This document shows, one piece after another, positions 30,490-38,611 of a stretch of DNA of 38,611 nucleotides. Source of the stretch: Oscillospiraceae bacterium (GTDB lineage: Bacteria > Bacillota > Clostridia > Oscillospirales > Ruminococcaceae); the NCBI GenBank assembly GCA_022770625.1, contig JALEHK010000048.1:1-38611 (forward strand), written 5' to 3'. The notes beneath the pieces are model-generated. The model was not told the DNA's origin. It worked only from the letters and a program-made list of their open reading frames with translations, and ran no database searches. Position 1 is the first letter of the stretch. The number at the start of each line of letters is the position of its first letter. Made by a program: the position numbers and the translations under genes.

Positions 30490-30820
30490 CTCAAAAATTC
30501 ACCTTGCAGCATCGTTTTGGATCATGGATTTTGAAATACTCCCAAACCTTCTAACTTCCCTTTTCAGCAGTTTTTTCACTCACGCGGGAGTTTTGGCGGT
30601 TTTCAAGCCCCGCAGAGGGCGCTTGAAAATACCGGTCGCTCCGACCGGTAAGCTGAAACTCCATGTTTTTCCTTTGCGCAGAGCAAAGGAAAATAAGGGC
30701 TTTAGCCCTCTCGATACCCACGCCTCCTTTAAAAAGGGTTCGATCCTAAACTTTCTTGACCGTTTTTCGGACAGTTTACGCACTCCATGTTTTTCTTTGC
30801 GCAGAGCAAAGAAAAATTGG
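30490..30820 (-). repeat. Hairpin-rich intergenic repeat cluster, copies 2 and 3
   Basis: The gene-free stretch 30375-31014 is largely filled by this cluster. Inverted repeats are TTTTCAAGC/GCTTGAAAA (30600-30629), ACCGGTCG/CGACCGGT (30631-30649), TTTTCCTTTGC/GCAAAGGAAAA (30667-30693), AGGGCT/AGCCCT (30696-30709) and TTTTTCTTTGC/GCAAAGAAAAA (30790-30816). The third and fifth lie in a direct repeat of about 34 bases beginning CTCCATG (30659 and 30783). The minus strand of 30696-30754 aligns with 2003-2058. The minus strand of about 30490-30576 shares its head (GAAAAGGGAAG then TAGAA) and its GGTGAATTTT end with 1977-2119. No coding gene is seen. Confidence 0.7.
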
Positions 30821-30914
30821 CATTCCGGCACAAGTTCATACTCTGCACAAAGGTTACAAGTAATCTGCACAGAAAATCCCTTTAACCAACTTGTAATTCC
30901 CTTCTCTTTTTCCA

Positions 30915-30944
30915 TTGACTGAAAAGGCAAAAAATGAGTATAAT
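30915..30944 (+). promoter_or_regulatory. Promoter of the metallo-hydrolase gene
   Basis: TTGACT (30915-30920), 18-bp spacer, TATAAT (30939-30944). The leader has a short GCGGCT/AGCCGC hairpin near 30979-30991. Confidence 0.82.
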
Positions 30945-31014
30945 GTTATTTGTAGAAATAGAGAAATACTCACCCTTGGCGGCTCAGCCGCACTCAAGAG
31001 AGGATTGAAGTGAA

Positions 31015-31605
31015 ATGGCAAAAATGTTATATCAGGGACACGGAAGCGTCCGTTTTACTCTGGACGACGAAACCGTGATCTATCTTGACCCTTACGCAGG
31101 TGATGGATACGACCTTCCCGCAAACTACGTCTTTGTGACCCACGAGCACCACGATCACAATGTTGTGGATAAGATGCCCCACGCGCCCGGATGCCGGATC
31201 ATCACCGAAAAGGACGTGATCCGAAACGGGAATTATCTGACCTTAAACCTCGGCGACTTTCAGGTTCGTGCGGTCGAAGCCTACAACGCCCACCACAACA
31301 AAGCGGAATGCGTCGGCTACATCTTCTTGCTGGATGGGAAAAAAATCTACTGTGCCGGAGACACCTCGACAACGGCCGAGATGGAAAAAATGGCTTTCCT
31401 GAATCTGGACTACGCCCTTCTCCCGATCGACGGCATCTACAACATGGGACCCATTGAAGCGGGGAAATGTGCGGCGATGATCGGTGCCAAGAAGGTCATC
31501 CCGATCCACATGGCGCCCGGAGCGCTTTTTGACCGCAGCAAAGCGGAAGAATTTCAGGCGGAAAACCGGCTGATCCTTGCCCCCGGCGAAGAGATCGAAC
31601 TGTAA
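31015..31605 (+). CDS. Metallo-beta-lactamase-fold hydrolase (UlaG/YtkL-like)
   Basis: A 196-aa cytosolic protein with the metallo-beta-lactamase fold. The metal site is visible as T-H43-x-H45-H46-D47-H48, H93/H94, D116 in CAGDT and H165 in IPIHM. This short form without extra domains matches the UPF0173/UlaG-like group of metal-dependent hydrolases, whose substrates are mostly unknown (phosphoesters or lactones). Length is slightly below that of YtkL relatives but the fold appears complete. The ATG at 31015 follows AGAGGA at about 10 bases. It is a single-gene unit that ends at a terminator shared with the convergent sbcDC operon. Confidence 0.9.
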   Translation: MAKMLYQGHGSVRFTLDDETVIYLDPYAGDGYDLPANYVFVTHEHHDHNVVDKMPHAPGCRIITEKDVIRNGNYLTLNLGDFQVRAVEAYNAHHNKAECVGYIFLLDGKKIYCAGDTSTTAEMEKMAFLNLDYALLPIDGIYNMGPIEAGKCAAMIGAKKVIPIHMAPGALFDRSKAEEFQAENRLILAPGEEIEL

Positions 31606-31608
31606 GAG

Positions 31609-31638
31609 AAAAGTCCTCCGTATGTGCGGAGGACTTTT
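31609..31638. terminator. Shared bidirectional terminator
   Basis: A 12-bp stem AAAAGTCCTCCG/CGGAGGACTTTT (31609-31620 with 31627-31638) with A-run and T-run flanks lies between the hydrolase gene and the end of sbcC. Confidence 0.92.
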
Positions 31639-31649
31639 TTACTGTCCAT

Positions 31650-34600
31650 TTATTCGATCCGGCTGCCGGAAGGAGTTTTTCTGACGACGATCTGCTTATC
31701 GATCCGCCCGGCCAGTTCCCCGACATGAGAGATGATCCCGACCAGATGATCGCCCGCCGAGACCTCCGCCAATATCCCGAGCGCCAGTTCGAGCGAATCG
31801 GCGTCCAGCGTTCCGAAGCCTTCGTCGATAAACATTGTATCCAGCTTGATTCCGCCGGACGAACGGGTGATGACATCCGACATCCCGAGCGCAAGCGAAA
31901 GCGACGCCATAAAGGTCTCGCCGCCCGAGAGTGTCTTGACGCTCCTCACCTTCCCGGTATAGGAATCGAAAACGCCGAGCGTCAAGCCGGTCTGAGAAGC
32001 GCCGTTTTGCTCTTCGGTACGGACGAGCTTATACTGTCCCGCCGACATGACTCTCAGCCGGCGGTTGGCCTCCCGGATCACCTCTTCAAAATAGGACGCC
32101 TGCACATACGCCTCAAACGAAAGCCGTCTCTTTCCGGTGAGGATTCCTGCGGCCGTCTGATACAGCTGCAACAGACGCGCGTGTCCGGACGCCGCCTTTT
32201 CAAAGAGCGGATACTGTCCCGATAGGGTCTCACGGATACGGACGTTGTTTTCCCGGCGGCGGTAGAGATCCCGCTGACGGGCGCGCAGCTTTTCTCCCTC
32301 GGCCGCCGCCGCATTCAGCGCCGATGCAAGTTCGTCCAGATCGGGGCGTTCCCGTCCGGCGGTCTCTTTTTTCAGCGTCTCGGAAAGAACGCTCAGCCGC
32401 TGCACGGTCTCTCTCCATCCGGCGGCATCCTTTTTCAGCCGCTCCGCTTCCGAAGGATCCATTCTTGCGGAAAGATAGGCGTTTTTATCGGCAAATCCGT
32501 TTCCGGAAAGGGCGTCCCGATAGCGGGAAACCGCCTCGCGGTATTCGGCGTCCGCCTTTTTTCCTTCCTCCTGAATCGCTGAAAGGGTGCTTTTGGCGGC
32601 GGAAAGGTTTTTGGCGGCCTGCTCCCGTCCGGCGCGTGCGGCGGTAAGTTCCTGCTCCAGGCGGGCAAGCGTCTGTTTTCTCCGGGCAAGGAGCATTTCC
32701 AGTTCTTCCGCCGATCCGCAGGGAAGTCCCGACCGGCTTTCGGTCACAGCGGCAGAAGCCTCGCTGAGCTTTCCGGCGGCCTTTTCGTGCGCCGCACGGC
32801 AGGCTTCCTGTTTTTCAGTCAGCGAAGCGATCTCCTGTTCGCATTTTTCCAGTTCGTTCTCGATCACCGAAAGCCGGGACACCTTTTTCTCCAGTTCCGA
32901 CTGCTTTTCGGTCAGCTTTCCGATCCGCTCGCGGACAGAGGTTTCCTGAACAGAAAGATAGTCCGGAATCGCTTCCAGCTCCACGTTTTCCCCGAACGCG
33001 CCTTTGACCGAAAGGGCGAGATTTTTCTCCATCTCGTTGATCCGGGCGGTCGTTTCGCTTACTCTGCGGCTGCTCTCGGAAGAACGGGCGGTGGATTCCT
33101 TCTCGGACTCCTCGGCTTTTTTCAGCTGTTCCTCGGTCACCGCTCCCTCCGGAACGGCGGCGGGCGAAGGGTGATGAATCGACCCGCAGACCGGGCAGGG
33201 CTGTCCTTCTACCAGACTCTCCGCCAGAAAGCCCGCCTGATGAGCAAAAAACCGGGTACGGAGTTCCGAAAGGGTATTCTGCACACGGGTAAGCTGAACC
33301 AGATCCGACTTGGCAATCGCCTGAAAACGGGCGCGGTCACGAAGAGTCTCGCGGTAGGCCTTGACGGCGGCCGAGATCCGTCCGGTCAGCGTCAGCCGCT
33401 GCTGCTCCCGCTCCAGTTCACTCTTACTCTCAGCAAGTTGGACCGGTGCCTGACGAAGCTGATTCCGGCTGGCGGTAAGGTTGGCGCGGGTGCTCTTTTT
33501 TCCGGAAAGCTGTCTTGAAAAGCCCTCGGCTTCGTTTCGTGTCTTTTCTTCCTCGGCGGCAGCCGCTTTCTGCGCCGCGACCAGCGATTCCAGACGCTTA
33601 AACTGCGGACGCGCCTTTTCAAAGACCTCGATCTCTCCGGTCAGCCGGGTCTGCTGCGGAAGATTCTTTTCCCGAAGGGAAAGCTCTTTTTCCGCTTCTT
33701 CAAGCGCCGCTTCGCACTGGGAAAGGGTCTGCTGCGCGACGGAATGACCGGCGGCCGCTTCCGAAAGTCTGCGTCCCGCCCGAATGCAGGCGTCCGCTTC
33801 CGGCCGAACCTTTTCGGCGGCGGCAGCCAGTTCCAGCCGCTTTTCGGTATTCTCGATCTCCGATGCGCGCAGTTTCTGAAGGACAAGCTCCTGCTCTGCC
33901 TTTTCCAGACGGTCGAGCCTTCCGATCAGTTCTTCGCCCGATTGAACGGCCGCCGAAAGTCCGGCGCGAAGATCGTCGTTCGCGGCGATCTTTTTTAAAA
34001 GCTCTTGTTCGAAAGCCTGATCCAGTCTGACCGCCCGTTCAAGCGTTTCAAGGATCTTTTCCCGCTCATAAGGAGAATCGGACACCTTTTCCCATTCCTC
34101 CCGGGAAAAATCCTCTCCCATCTCCGGAAGCTCAATCTGCCCCTGTGTCATCAGGATCGAAGCGGAAAGGCTTTCCTTTTCGGCGCGGGCTTCCCCTTCT
34201 TTTTTACGGAGAAGCTCGGTAAATTTCGAGAAGTTCTCGGTCGAAAAAAGGGTGGTGAAGATCTTCTGACGGTCTTTGGACTCCGCGAGAAGGAGCTTCT
34301 GGAAATCTCCCTGTGCAATCATCGCGACCTGTGAAAACTGCTGGGCGGTCAGCCCGATAATCGATTCGAGACGTTCGTTGACGCTCTTAATGGAGGTCAC
34401 AACACTCCCGTCCGGAAGGGTCAGTTCCGCGGTCGCCGGATGGATCGTCGTCCCCTCTCCGTTTTTCTTTTTCCGCTCGTATCGGGGAGAACGGGTCACG
34501 CTGTAACTTTTTCCGCCATAGAGAAAGCGGAGGGTGACGCTCGTCTCCACATCCGCTCCGGCGAACCCGCTTCGGAGTGATTCCGGGTCGCGGACGCTCC

Positions 34601-34772
34601 CGCTCGCTTCTCCGTACAGGGCAAAGGAGATTCCGTCGAAGATCGTCGTCTTTCCGGCGCCGGTATCGCCGGTGATCAGAAACAGCCCCTTTTCTCCGAA
34701 TTTTTCAAAATCGACCGTTTCCGTTCCGGCATACGGCCCAAAAGCGGTCATACTCAGGGTACAGGGTCTCAT
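31650..34772 (-). CDS. sbcC: SbcC/Rad50-type exonuclease ATPase subunit
   Basis: A 1040-aa SMC-like ATPase, partner of SbcD in the complex that cuts DNA hairpins and clears protein-blocked ends. Walker A is G35-DTGAGKTT. Residues about 180-450 and 560-850 are long coiled-coil arms. They are joined by the zinc hook C526-P-V-C529. The ABC signature LSGGE lies at 948-952, and Walker [13 protein letters not shown] follows. Length is typical. The ATG overlaps the stop codon of sbcD by 4 bases (ATGA), so the two are translated together and made in step. The SbcCD complex acts on palindromes, and this chromosome carries many hairpin-forming repeats; that link is only an observation. Confidence 0.97.
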   Translation of the reverse strand: MRPCTLSMTAFGPYAGTETVDFEKFGEKGLFLITGDTGAGKTTIFDGISFALYGEASGSVRDPESLRSGFAGADVETSVTLRFLYGGKSYSVTRSPRYERKKKNGEGTTIHPATAELTLPDGSVVTSIKSVNERLESIIGLTAQQFSQVAMIAQGDFQKLLLAESKDRQKIFTTLFSTENFSKFTELLRKKEGEARAEKESLSASILMTQGQIELPEMGEDFSREEWEKVSDSPYEREKILETLERAVRLDQAFEQELLKKIAANDDLRAGLSAAVQSGEELIGRLDRLEKAEQELVLQKLRASEIENTEKRLELAAAAEKVRPEADACIRAGRRLSEAAAGHSVAQQTLSQCEAALEEAEKELSLREKNLPQQTRLTGEIEVFEKARPQFKRLESLVAAQKAAAAEEEKTRNEAEGFSRQLSGKKSTRANLTASRNQLRQAPVQLAESKSELEREQQRLTLTGRISAAVKAYRETLRDRARFQAIAKSDLVQLTRVQNTLSELRTRFFAHQAGFLAESLVEGQPCPVCGSIHHPSPAAVPEGAVTEEQLKKAEESEKESTARSSESSRRVSETTARINEMEKNLALSVKGAFGENVELEAIPDYLSVQETSVRERIGKLTEKQSELEKKVSRLSVIENELEKCEQEIASLTEKQEACRAAHEKAAGKLSEASAAVTESRSGLPCGSAEELEMLLARRKQTLARLEQELTAARAGREQAAKNLSAAKSTLSAIQEEGKKADAEYREAVSRYRDALSGNGFADKNAYLSARMDPSEAERLKKDAAGWRETVQRLSVLSETLKKETAGRERPDLDELASALNAAAAEGEKLRARQRDLYRRRENNVRIRETLSGQYPLFEKAASGHARLLQLYQTAAGILTGKRRLSFEAYVQASYFEEVIREANRRLRVMSAGQYKLVRTEEQNGASQTGLTLGVFDSYTGKVRSVKTLSGGETFMASLSLALGMSDVITRSSGGIKLDTMFIDEGFGTLDADSLELALGILAEVSAGDHLVGIISHVGELAGRIDKQIVVRKTPSGSRIE

Positions 34773-35986
34773 GCTTCATCCTCTCCTTTCCCGTTTTCTT
34801 CAGCATCGTCCTGTGCGGCCTGTGCGGCCTGCGTGCGCTCGCCCGCCCATACTTCATCCATCAGCGATAAAACAAGCGCCTTATCCTCTTCGCTTAAATC
34901 TTTTCCCATCATCTGCCGGTAAAAGTCGGCAAAAAGCCGGGGCGGAGTCTTATGCTCAACCTCTTCTTCCTCCGGACTGTCGATATTTTCCGACGAGTTT
35001 CCTTCGTATTCCAGCCGCATGATATTCGGATAGACCTGCCGCAGACGGAACATCGGATCGGAAACCGGCTCTGTGTCGGTCAGCGTTACATGAAGATAAT
35101 CCTCCGGGTCGGCGGCGCGCACCGTCTCTTCCCGGATCAGATTTTCAAGCGGCCCTTTGATCCGGCGCATATCGTGGAGCGGCGTCAGCGGCAAAAGCTC
35201 GATCTCCGGCTCCTCCATCCCTCGGAGCGTCACAAAAACGGCGGATTTTGCATATGCCGCCTCCGAGAAGGAATACTTCAAGGGAGAACCGGCATACCGA
35301 ACGCTCTCGCGGGTCAGCCGCTGCGGGCGGTGGATATGTCCAAGCGCGACATACTGAAAAGGAAGGAAGTTGGATACATCCACGTTATCCGTTCCGCCGA
35401 GCGAAAGGATTTCCGAATCGCTCCGCTCAGGGGAAACGCCGCCCGCCGTCACAAACTGATGCGCGATCAAAACGCTCGGATATTCTTCTGAAAGAGAAAG
35501 CGAACGAATCACGCACCGCATCGCGTCGTCATAGCTTTTGATCTCCTCATCGGGATAAAAAGGACGGACGTTTGCGGGGCGGATAAACGGAAGAAGGTAA
35601 AAGTCCGCCTGATCCGAAGGATCCTCTTTGGCAGAGAGGGTCACCTTTTTCGGCGCGCCCTGAAACCGCCCGGCAAAATAGATTCCCTTCTGTTCAAAAA
35701 TTCCGCTTCCGAATTCGAGCCGTTCGGGCGAATCGTGGTTTCCGCTGATGATGAGAAGCGGAATCTCCCGCTCCGAAAGCTCGGTGATGAACCAGTCGAG
35801 AAGAGTAACCGCGTCCGCCGGCGGTACCGGCTTATCGTAAAGATCGCCCGCGACCACCACCGCGTCCGGATGGCGGAAGTCGATCATCGAAAGTATCTCC
35901 CGGAGGATAAAGCGCTGATCCTCCAGCATCGAAAAATCCGCGACCTGCTTCCCGAGATGCAGATCGGCTATATGTAAGAATTTCAT
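34769..35986 (-). CDS. sbcD: SbcD/Mre11-type nuclease subunit
   Basis: A 405-aa metallophosphoesterase, the nuclease subunit of the SbcCD complex. The five phosphoesterase motifs are in order: D8-x-H10 (IADLHLG), G-D48 (AGDLYD), G-N83-H84-D85, H176 and G-H217-x-H219. The C-terminal 150 residues hold the capping and SbcC-binding regions and an acidic tail of Ala, Gln and Asp. The ATG at 35986 follows GGGAGG at 5 bases. It is the first gene of the operon, driven by the promoter at 36029-36057, and overlaps sbcC by 4 bases. Confidence 0.97.
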   Translation of the reverse strand: MKFLHIADLHLGKQVADFSMLEDQRFILREILSMIDFRHPDAVVVAGDLYDKPVPPADAVTLLDWFITELSEREIPLLIISGNHDSPERLEFGSGIFEQKGIYFAGRFQGAPKKVTLSAKEDPSDQADFYLLPFIRPANVRPFYPDEEIKSYDDAMRCVIRSLSLSEEYPSVLIAHQFVTAGGVSPERSDSEILSLGGTDNVDVSNFLPFQYVALGHIHRPQRLTRESVRYAGSPLKYSFSEAAYAKSAVFVTLRGMEEPEIELLPLTPLHDMRRIKGPLENLIREETVRAADPEDYLHVTLTDTEPVSDPMFRLRQVYPNIMRLEYEGNSSENIDSPEEEEVEHKTPPRLFADFYRQMMGKDLSEEDKALVLSLMDEVWAGERTQAAQAAQDDAEENGKGEDEA

Positions 35987-36028
35987 AACATCCTCCCACG
36001 CTTATCCTAGAGGTCTAACTTTTGTTCT

Positions 36029-36057
36029 ATTATATCACAGAACCCCTGCCCGCGCAA
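36029..36057 (-). promoter_or_regulatory. sbcD: Promoter of the sbcDC operon
   Basis: Minus strand: TTGCGC (36052-36057), 17-bp spacer, TATAAT (36029-36034). Confidence 0.78.
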
Positions 36058-36081
36058 CGAACGCATGAAAACGCGTAAGAC

Positions 36082-36110
36082 AAAAAAGCCGGAAAGTTTC
36101 CTTCCCGGCT
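36082..36110 (-). terminator. Terminator of the deacetylase gene
   Basis: Minus strand: AGCCGG with GAAGG extension pairs with CTTTC-CCGGCT around an AAA loop (about 11 bp, one G-U), followed by TTTTTTG. It starts 9 bases after the deacetylase stop codon. Confidence 0.88.
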
Positions 36111-36118
36111 CCCTTTTG

Positions 36119-37239
36119 TTATGACCCAATCACCGAAAAGGTATACCCATCCCGGTGCGCCGCATCGATAAAGTCCCCGAGCATCGCCGCGTTGTCGGCG
36201 GATACCGCGTGCAGAAGATAAATCGCGCCGTCGTGAAGCGCGCCCACCGCTTTTTCAAGCGCCGCCTCTGCACCGATTCCCTTTCCCTCTTCCCAGTCCT
36301 TATAAGCATAGCTCCAGAAAAGGGTCTTGTATCCCATCGCCTGCGCACAGGCAAGCGTCTGTTCGGAAAACTCCCCGCAGGGCGGCCGGAAAAGGGTGCA
36401 GGTATAGGAAAACCGATCGGCGAGCCGGTCGGCGAGAAGCCCCAGCTCTTCCCGCTGCCGCTCAAGACTAAGCTCCGGGAAGGAATGGTGGTTTTCGCTG
36501 TGGTTTCCGACCGCGTGCCCTTCCTCGATCATCCGCCCGACCAATTCCGGCGACCGCTCGACATAATCCCCGGTGACAAAAAACGCCGCCCGAACCTTTT
36601 TCTCCGAAAGGGTGTCCAGAATCTTTTCGGTGTACCCGTTTTCATACCCCTCGTCAAAGGTCAGATAGACCGTTTTCAGCCCCGGAACCGACGGCCCGAT
36701 AAAATATGCCCCGTACTGCCCGTACTTTTCCTGAAACTGAAGGCTGGAGACCGGACGGTTTTCCGAATCAACCTGCCGCCCCTGTCCCCAGCCCTGCCCG
36801 GTTTTGTCAAGCCCGTTCAGCGCATCGTCTGAAACCGGCGTCAGACCCGGTTCGTTTTTTTTTGCGTTTCAACCGGGCTGATGGCCGAAACCGAACCGTC
36901 CCGGAGCGGCGGGTCGGTTTCATTCTTTTCGGTATCGTCCCGTTCGGCGTCGCCCGCGTCGTCCTTCGTGCTGTTTTCCGTCTGATCGCCGCCGGTCAGA
37001 TCTCCGATCCCGTCCGAAACATCCTCTCCGAGATCACTCATCCCGTCTCCGATGTCATCGGCGATATCGCCCAAACCTTCTCCCGCATCGCTCACCGCAT
37101 TGCTTACGTCCGACCCCAGACCGCTCGAGCCGGAAGAATGGTTTTCTTTATCGACCCTTCCGTTTTCCCCGCAGCCGGAAAAGACGGCGGCCGTCAGCGC
37201 CCCCGCAACGACGGCGGGAAGCAGCCGCTTGATTTTCAT
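36119..37239 (-). CDS. PdaA-like polysaccharide deacetylase lipoprotein, interrupted by a -1 frameshift at an A9 tract
   Basis: Two frames join into one protein of about 373 aa if one A is added to, or slipped on, the run of nine A's at 36855-36863. The first frame (ATG 37239) gives a lipoprotein signal with lipobox VFSG-C23, then a Ser/Asp/Gly-rich linker with repeats such as DIGDGMSDLGEDVSDGIGDL. It stops at 36841. The second frame, open from the A-tract to 36119, encodes the complete deacetylase domain: YLTFDEGYENGY (metal Asp), HSENHH (metal His), FRPPCGEFS, WSYAYKDW and LLHAVSADNA. These match the PdaA/delta-lactam deacetylase family, which acts on peptidoglycan muramic acid. The second frame has no start codon with a ribosome site. 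The break may be an assembly error, a phase-variable switch, programmed slippage or a true mutation. Confidence 0.8.
36855..36863 (-). other. A9 homopolymer at the frame change in the deacetylase gene
   Basis: On the minus strand the run reads C-A9-C. With nine A's the lipoprotein frame ends 12 bases later; with ten A's, or a -1 slip, it enters the deacetylase frame (AAC GAA CCG GGT). A-tracts of this length are known sites of polymerase slippage and of sequencing error. Confidence 0.85.
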
Positions 37240-37355
37240 AGCAAGACCCTACCTTTCGTTTTCAAGAAAGCGTTATACCCCAAACGGGTACGAAAAAAGT
37301 ATCTGCCGGGTTCTCAGGATTATCCGCCGTCTTTTCTGAAAAATTTTGGAAACGT

Positions 37356-37402
37356 AAAAAAACGTCTGCGCCCGCAAAATATACAGGCACAGACGTTTTT
37401 CA
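37356..37402. terminator. Terminator of the DUF362 gene (likely bidirectional)
   Basis: Stem AAAAACGTCTGCGCCCG (37358-37374) with 37384-37400 (one G-U and one mismatch-type pair) has A-run and T-run flanks. It lies 6 bases after the stop codon of the minus-strand DUF362 gene. Confidence 0.88.
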
Positions 37403-37407
37403 AAAAA

Positions 37408-38274
37408 TCAATCGATCTCTTTGAGGGTATATTCCCGGCTTCCGAGTCCAAGCGCCTCAGCCGCCTCGATCGTATGAACGCCGTGACGGGACTCGATCCG
37501 TTCGATCAGATGATCGCGTCCGGGATCGTCGGATGCGTAGACCAGATCCAGGCAGGCCTGGTCGATCGCGACCGGATCCAGCGAAACGAGGATGCCGATG
37601 TCCTTCATGCAGGGATCCTCCGCGACCGCGCAGCAGTCGCAGTCAACCGACATATTCTTCATGACGTTGACATAGACGATCTTTCCTTCAAAATATCCGG
37701 CAACCGCGCTTGCAGCGTCCGCCATCGACTCGAGAAAGCTGTCGTGATCCGCCGTCCAGAGCTTTTCGGGCTCCCCCGCGCCGTGGATATACGCTTTTCC
37801 GTAAGAGGACGCGCAGCCGATCGAAAGCTGCTTGAGCGCTCCGCCGTAGCCGCCCATCGGATGACCCTTGAAGTGGGAAAGAACCAGCATCGAATCGTAG
37901 TTGGCCATGTTCTTTCCGACAAAATCCTTCTTGATCCGCTTGCCGTCCGGAATCGGAAGCTCCATATCGGGGCCTTCCGCGTCCAGAAGATCGACCGGGA
38001 AGTTCTTGACCCAGCCGTGCTTTTCCATCAGCGCACGGTGCTTACCAGTCGTATTGCGCGCACCCTCATAGGCGGTGTTGCACTCGACGATCGTACCGTT
38101 CACTGCATCGACCATCGGTTTCCAGAACGCAGGCGTTAAAAAGTTCTGGTTGCCCTCCTCGCCCGAATGGACTTTGACGGCGACCTTTCCGGTCAGCTCG
38201 CGTCCTGCAAGCCGGTACATCTCCAGTACCTTTTCCGGCGTGATCGTGCGGGAAAAATAAACGGTTGCACTCAT
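37408..38274 (-). CDS. DUF362 domain protein (putative iron-sulfur protein)
   Basis: A 288-aa cytosolic protein of the DUF362 family. Family marks are VKVHSGEEGNQNFLTP near the start, SHFKGHPMGGYGGALKQLSIG in the middle (given in part), and a cysteine cluster C212-x-C214-C215 with C222 (DCDCCAVAEDPC). This cluster could bind an Fe-S cluster. There is no separate ferredoxin domain, which some relatives have. The enzymatic role of DUF362 proteins is not established. The ATG at 38274 follows AAGGAGG at 7 bases. It is a single-gene unit whose promoter abuts a 71-bp direct repeat, and a seven-codon frame with a good ribosome site lies in its leader (38297-38320). Confidence 0.88.
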   Translation of the reverse strand: MSATVYFSRTITPEKVLEMYRLAGRELTGKVAVKVHSGEEGNQNFLTPAFWKPMVDAVNGTIVECNTAYEGARNTTGKHRALMEKHGWVKNFPVDLLDAEGPDMELPIPDGKRIKKDFVGKNMANYDSMLVLSHFKGHPMGGYGGALKQLSIGCASSYGKAYIHGAGEPEKLWTADHDSFLESMADAASAVAGYFEGKIVYVNVMKNMSVDCDCCAVAEDPCMKDIGILVSLDPVAIDQACLDLVYASDDPGRDHLIERIESRHGVHTIEAAEALGLGSREYTLKEID

Positions 38275-38296
38275 ATGTTTTCCTCCTTATTGGCTT

Positions 38297-38320
38297 CTAA
38301 ATAATGTTGGGCATATTCAT
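38297..38320 (-). other. Possible leader peptide (7 codons) ahead of the DUF362 gene
   Basis: Minus strand: GGAGG at 6 bases before an ATG opens MNMPNII and then TAG, ending 22 bases before the DUF362 start codon. The strong ribosome site makes translation plausible, but the codons give no hint of an effector. It could be chance. Confidence 0.3.
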
Positions 38321-38394
38321 GTGCGTCCTCCGGAATGGTATCCGGTTCCAGTGTCGGATTGCAGGGATGTCCCTTATGGATATCTTCCGTCCCC

Positions 38395-38423
38395 ATTATA
38401 CATTATTGAGTTTTGCAAAGCAA
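38395..38423 (-). promoter_or_regulatory. Promoter of the DUF362 gene, built partly from a repeat
   Basis: Minus strand: TTGCTT (38418-38423), 17-bp spacer, TATAAT (38395-38400). The -35 box and spacer lie inside the left copy of the 71-bp repeat, and the -10 box straddles its edge. Confidence 0.6.
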
Positions 38424-38546
38424 AACTCGGTAGCGTCCGCGAAACTTGTTTCGCAGCGTTAGGTATCAAAAATGCATACATTATTGAGTTTTGCAAAGCA
38501 AAACTCGGTAGCGTCCGCGAAACTTGTTTCGCAGCGTTAGGTATCA
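38398..38546. repeat. Perfect 71-bp direct repeat, two copies
   Basis: Copies at 38398-38468 and 38476-38546 are identical over 71 bases, separated by 7 bases. Each contains two hairpins: GAGTTTTGC/GCAAAACTC with AAA loop and GCGAAAC/GTTTCGC with TT loop. An ORF over both copies gives a duplicated peptide and is judged spurious. Nothing is seen in 38547-38611. Confidence 0.95.
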
Positions 38547-38611
38547 GTATACAACTTAGAGTGCACTTTATGTCAAGAAGAAAAAGATGAATTTTCTGTG
38601 AACTTACTTTC

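Noticed and set aside
36130-36465. Alternative minus-strand frame inside the deacetylase
   Set aside because: It is Arg/Pro-rich without motifs, while the other frame carries all deacetylase motifs.
38398-38546. CRISPR-like repeat
   Set aside because: There are only two copies with a 7-base gap. The repeat is far too long and the spacer too short, and no cas genes are present.
38321-38590. 89-aa open frame with a duplicated peptide
   Set aside because: The peptide repeat is only the translation of the 71-bp DNA repeat with its hairpins. There is no ribosome site.

Overview
The window looks like the chromosome of an anaerobic Gram-positive bacterium of the Clostridia (Bacillota) with moderately high GC. 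The signs are strong GGAGG ribosome sites, many promoters of the form TTGACA-17-TATAAT, pyruvate formate-lyase, wall-binding repeats of the Gram-positive type, a PdaA-like deacetylase and a Tet(M)-like GTPase fused to a YacP/Rae1-like nuclease. I see no phage, transposon, integron or CRISPR array. The species cannot be named from this sequence.

Left part (1-9500). A tRNA-Lys is followed by a MATE exporter, then a hairpin-rich intergenic repeat, a LytTR regulator with an NTF2-like N-terminal region, and a secreted choline-binding-type wall protein. Next come a remnant of a membrane acyltransferase and a three-gene anaerobic glycerol-3-phosphate-dehydrogenase-like operon (GlpA-like flavoprotein, second flavoprotein, DUF1667 protein). 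A two-gene metal operon follows (HMA-domain protein, then GufA-type ZIP transporter), preceded by an unassigned structured leader.

Middle part (9600-21400). Two paralogous type-B carboxylesterases flank an AT-richer lipoprotein gene. After them lie a D-Ala-D-Ala carboxypeptidase with four 10-bp repeats upstream, a LysR regulator, a stretch holding fragments of two redox genes, and an intact aldo/keto reductase. The 903-aa GTPase-nuclease fusion stands divergent to an AraC/GyrI-like regulator.

Right part (21400-38611). The PFL operon is in the order pflA, pflB, small unknown gene, with an intrinsic terminator between its promoter and pflA. Then come a small membrane protein and two adjoining minus-strand operons: GT4 glycosyltransferase with BaiN-like flavoprotein, and nucleotidyltransferase with TtcA-like enzyme and a 58-aa membrane protein. 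A second cluster of the intergenic repeat precedes a metallo-beta-lactamase-fold hydrolase. The sbcDC operon follows, then a PdaA-like lipoprotein deacetylase split by a frameshift at an A9 tract, a DUF362 protein, and a perfect 71-bp direct repeat at the right edge.

The strongest leads are the GTPase-nuclease fusion, the leader of the HMA-ZIP operon, the A9 frameshift in the deacetylase, the four 18-bp repeats that form the start of the BaiN-like gene, the terminator in the pfl leader, and the dispersed hairpin repeats. Positions 1-149 hold nothing I recognise.
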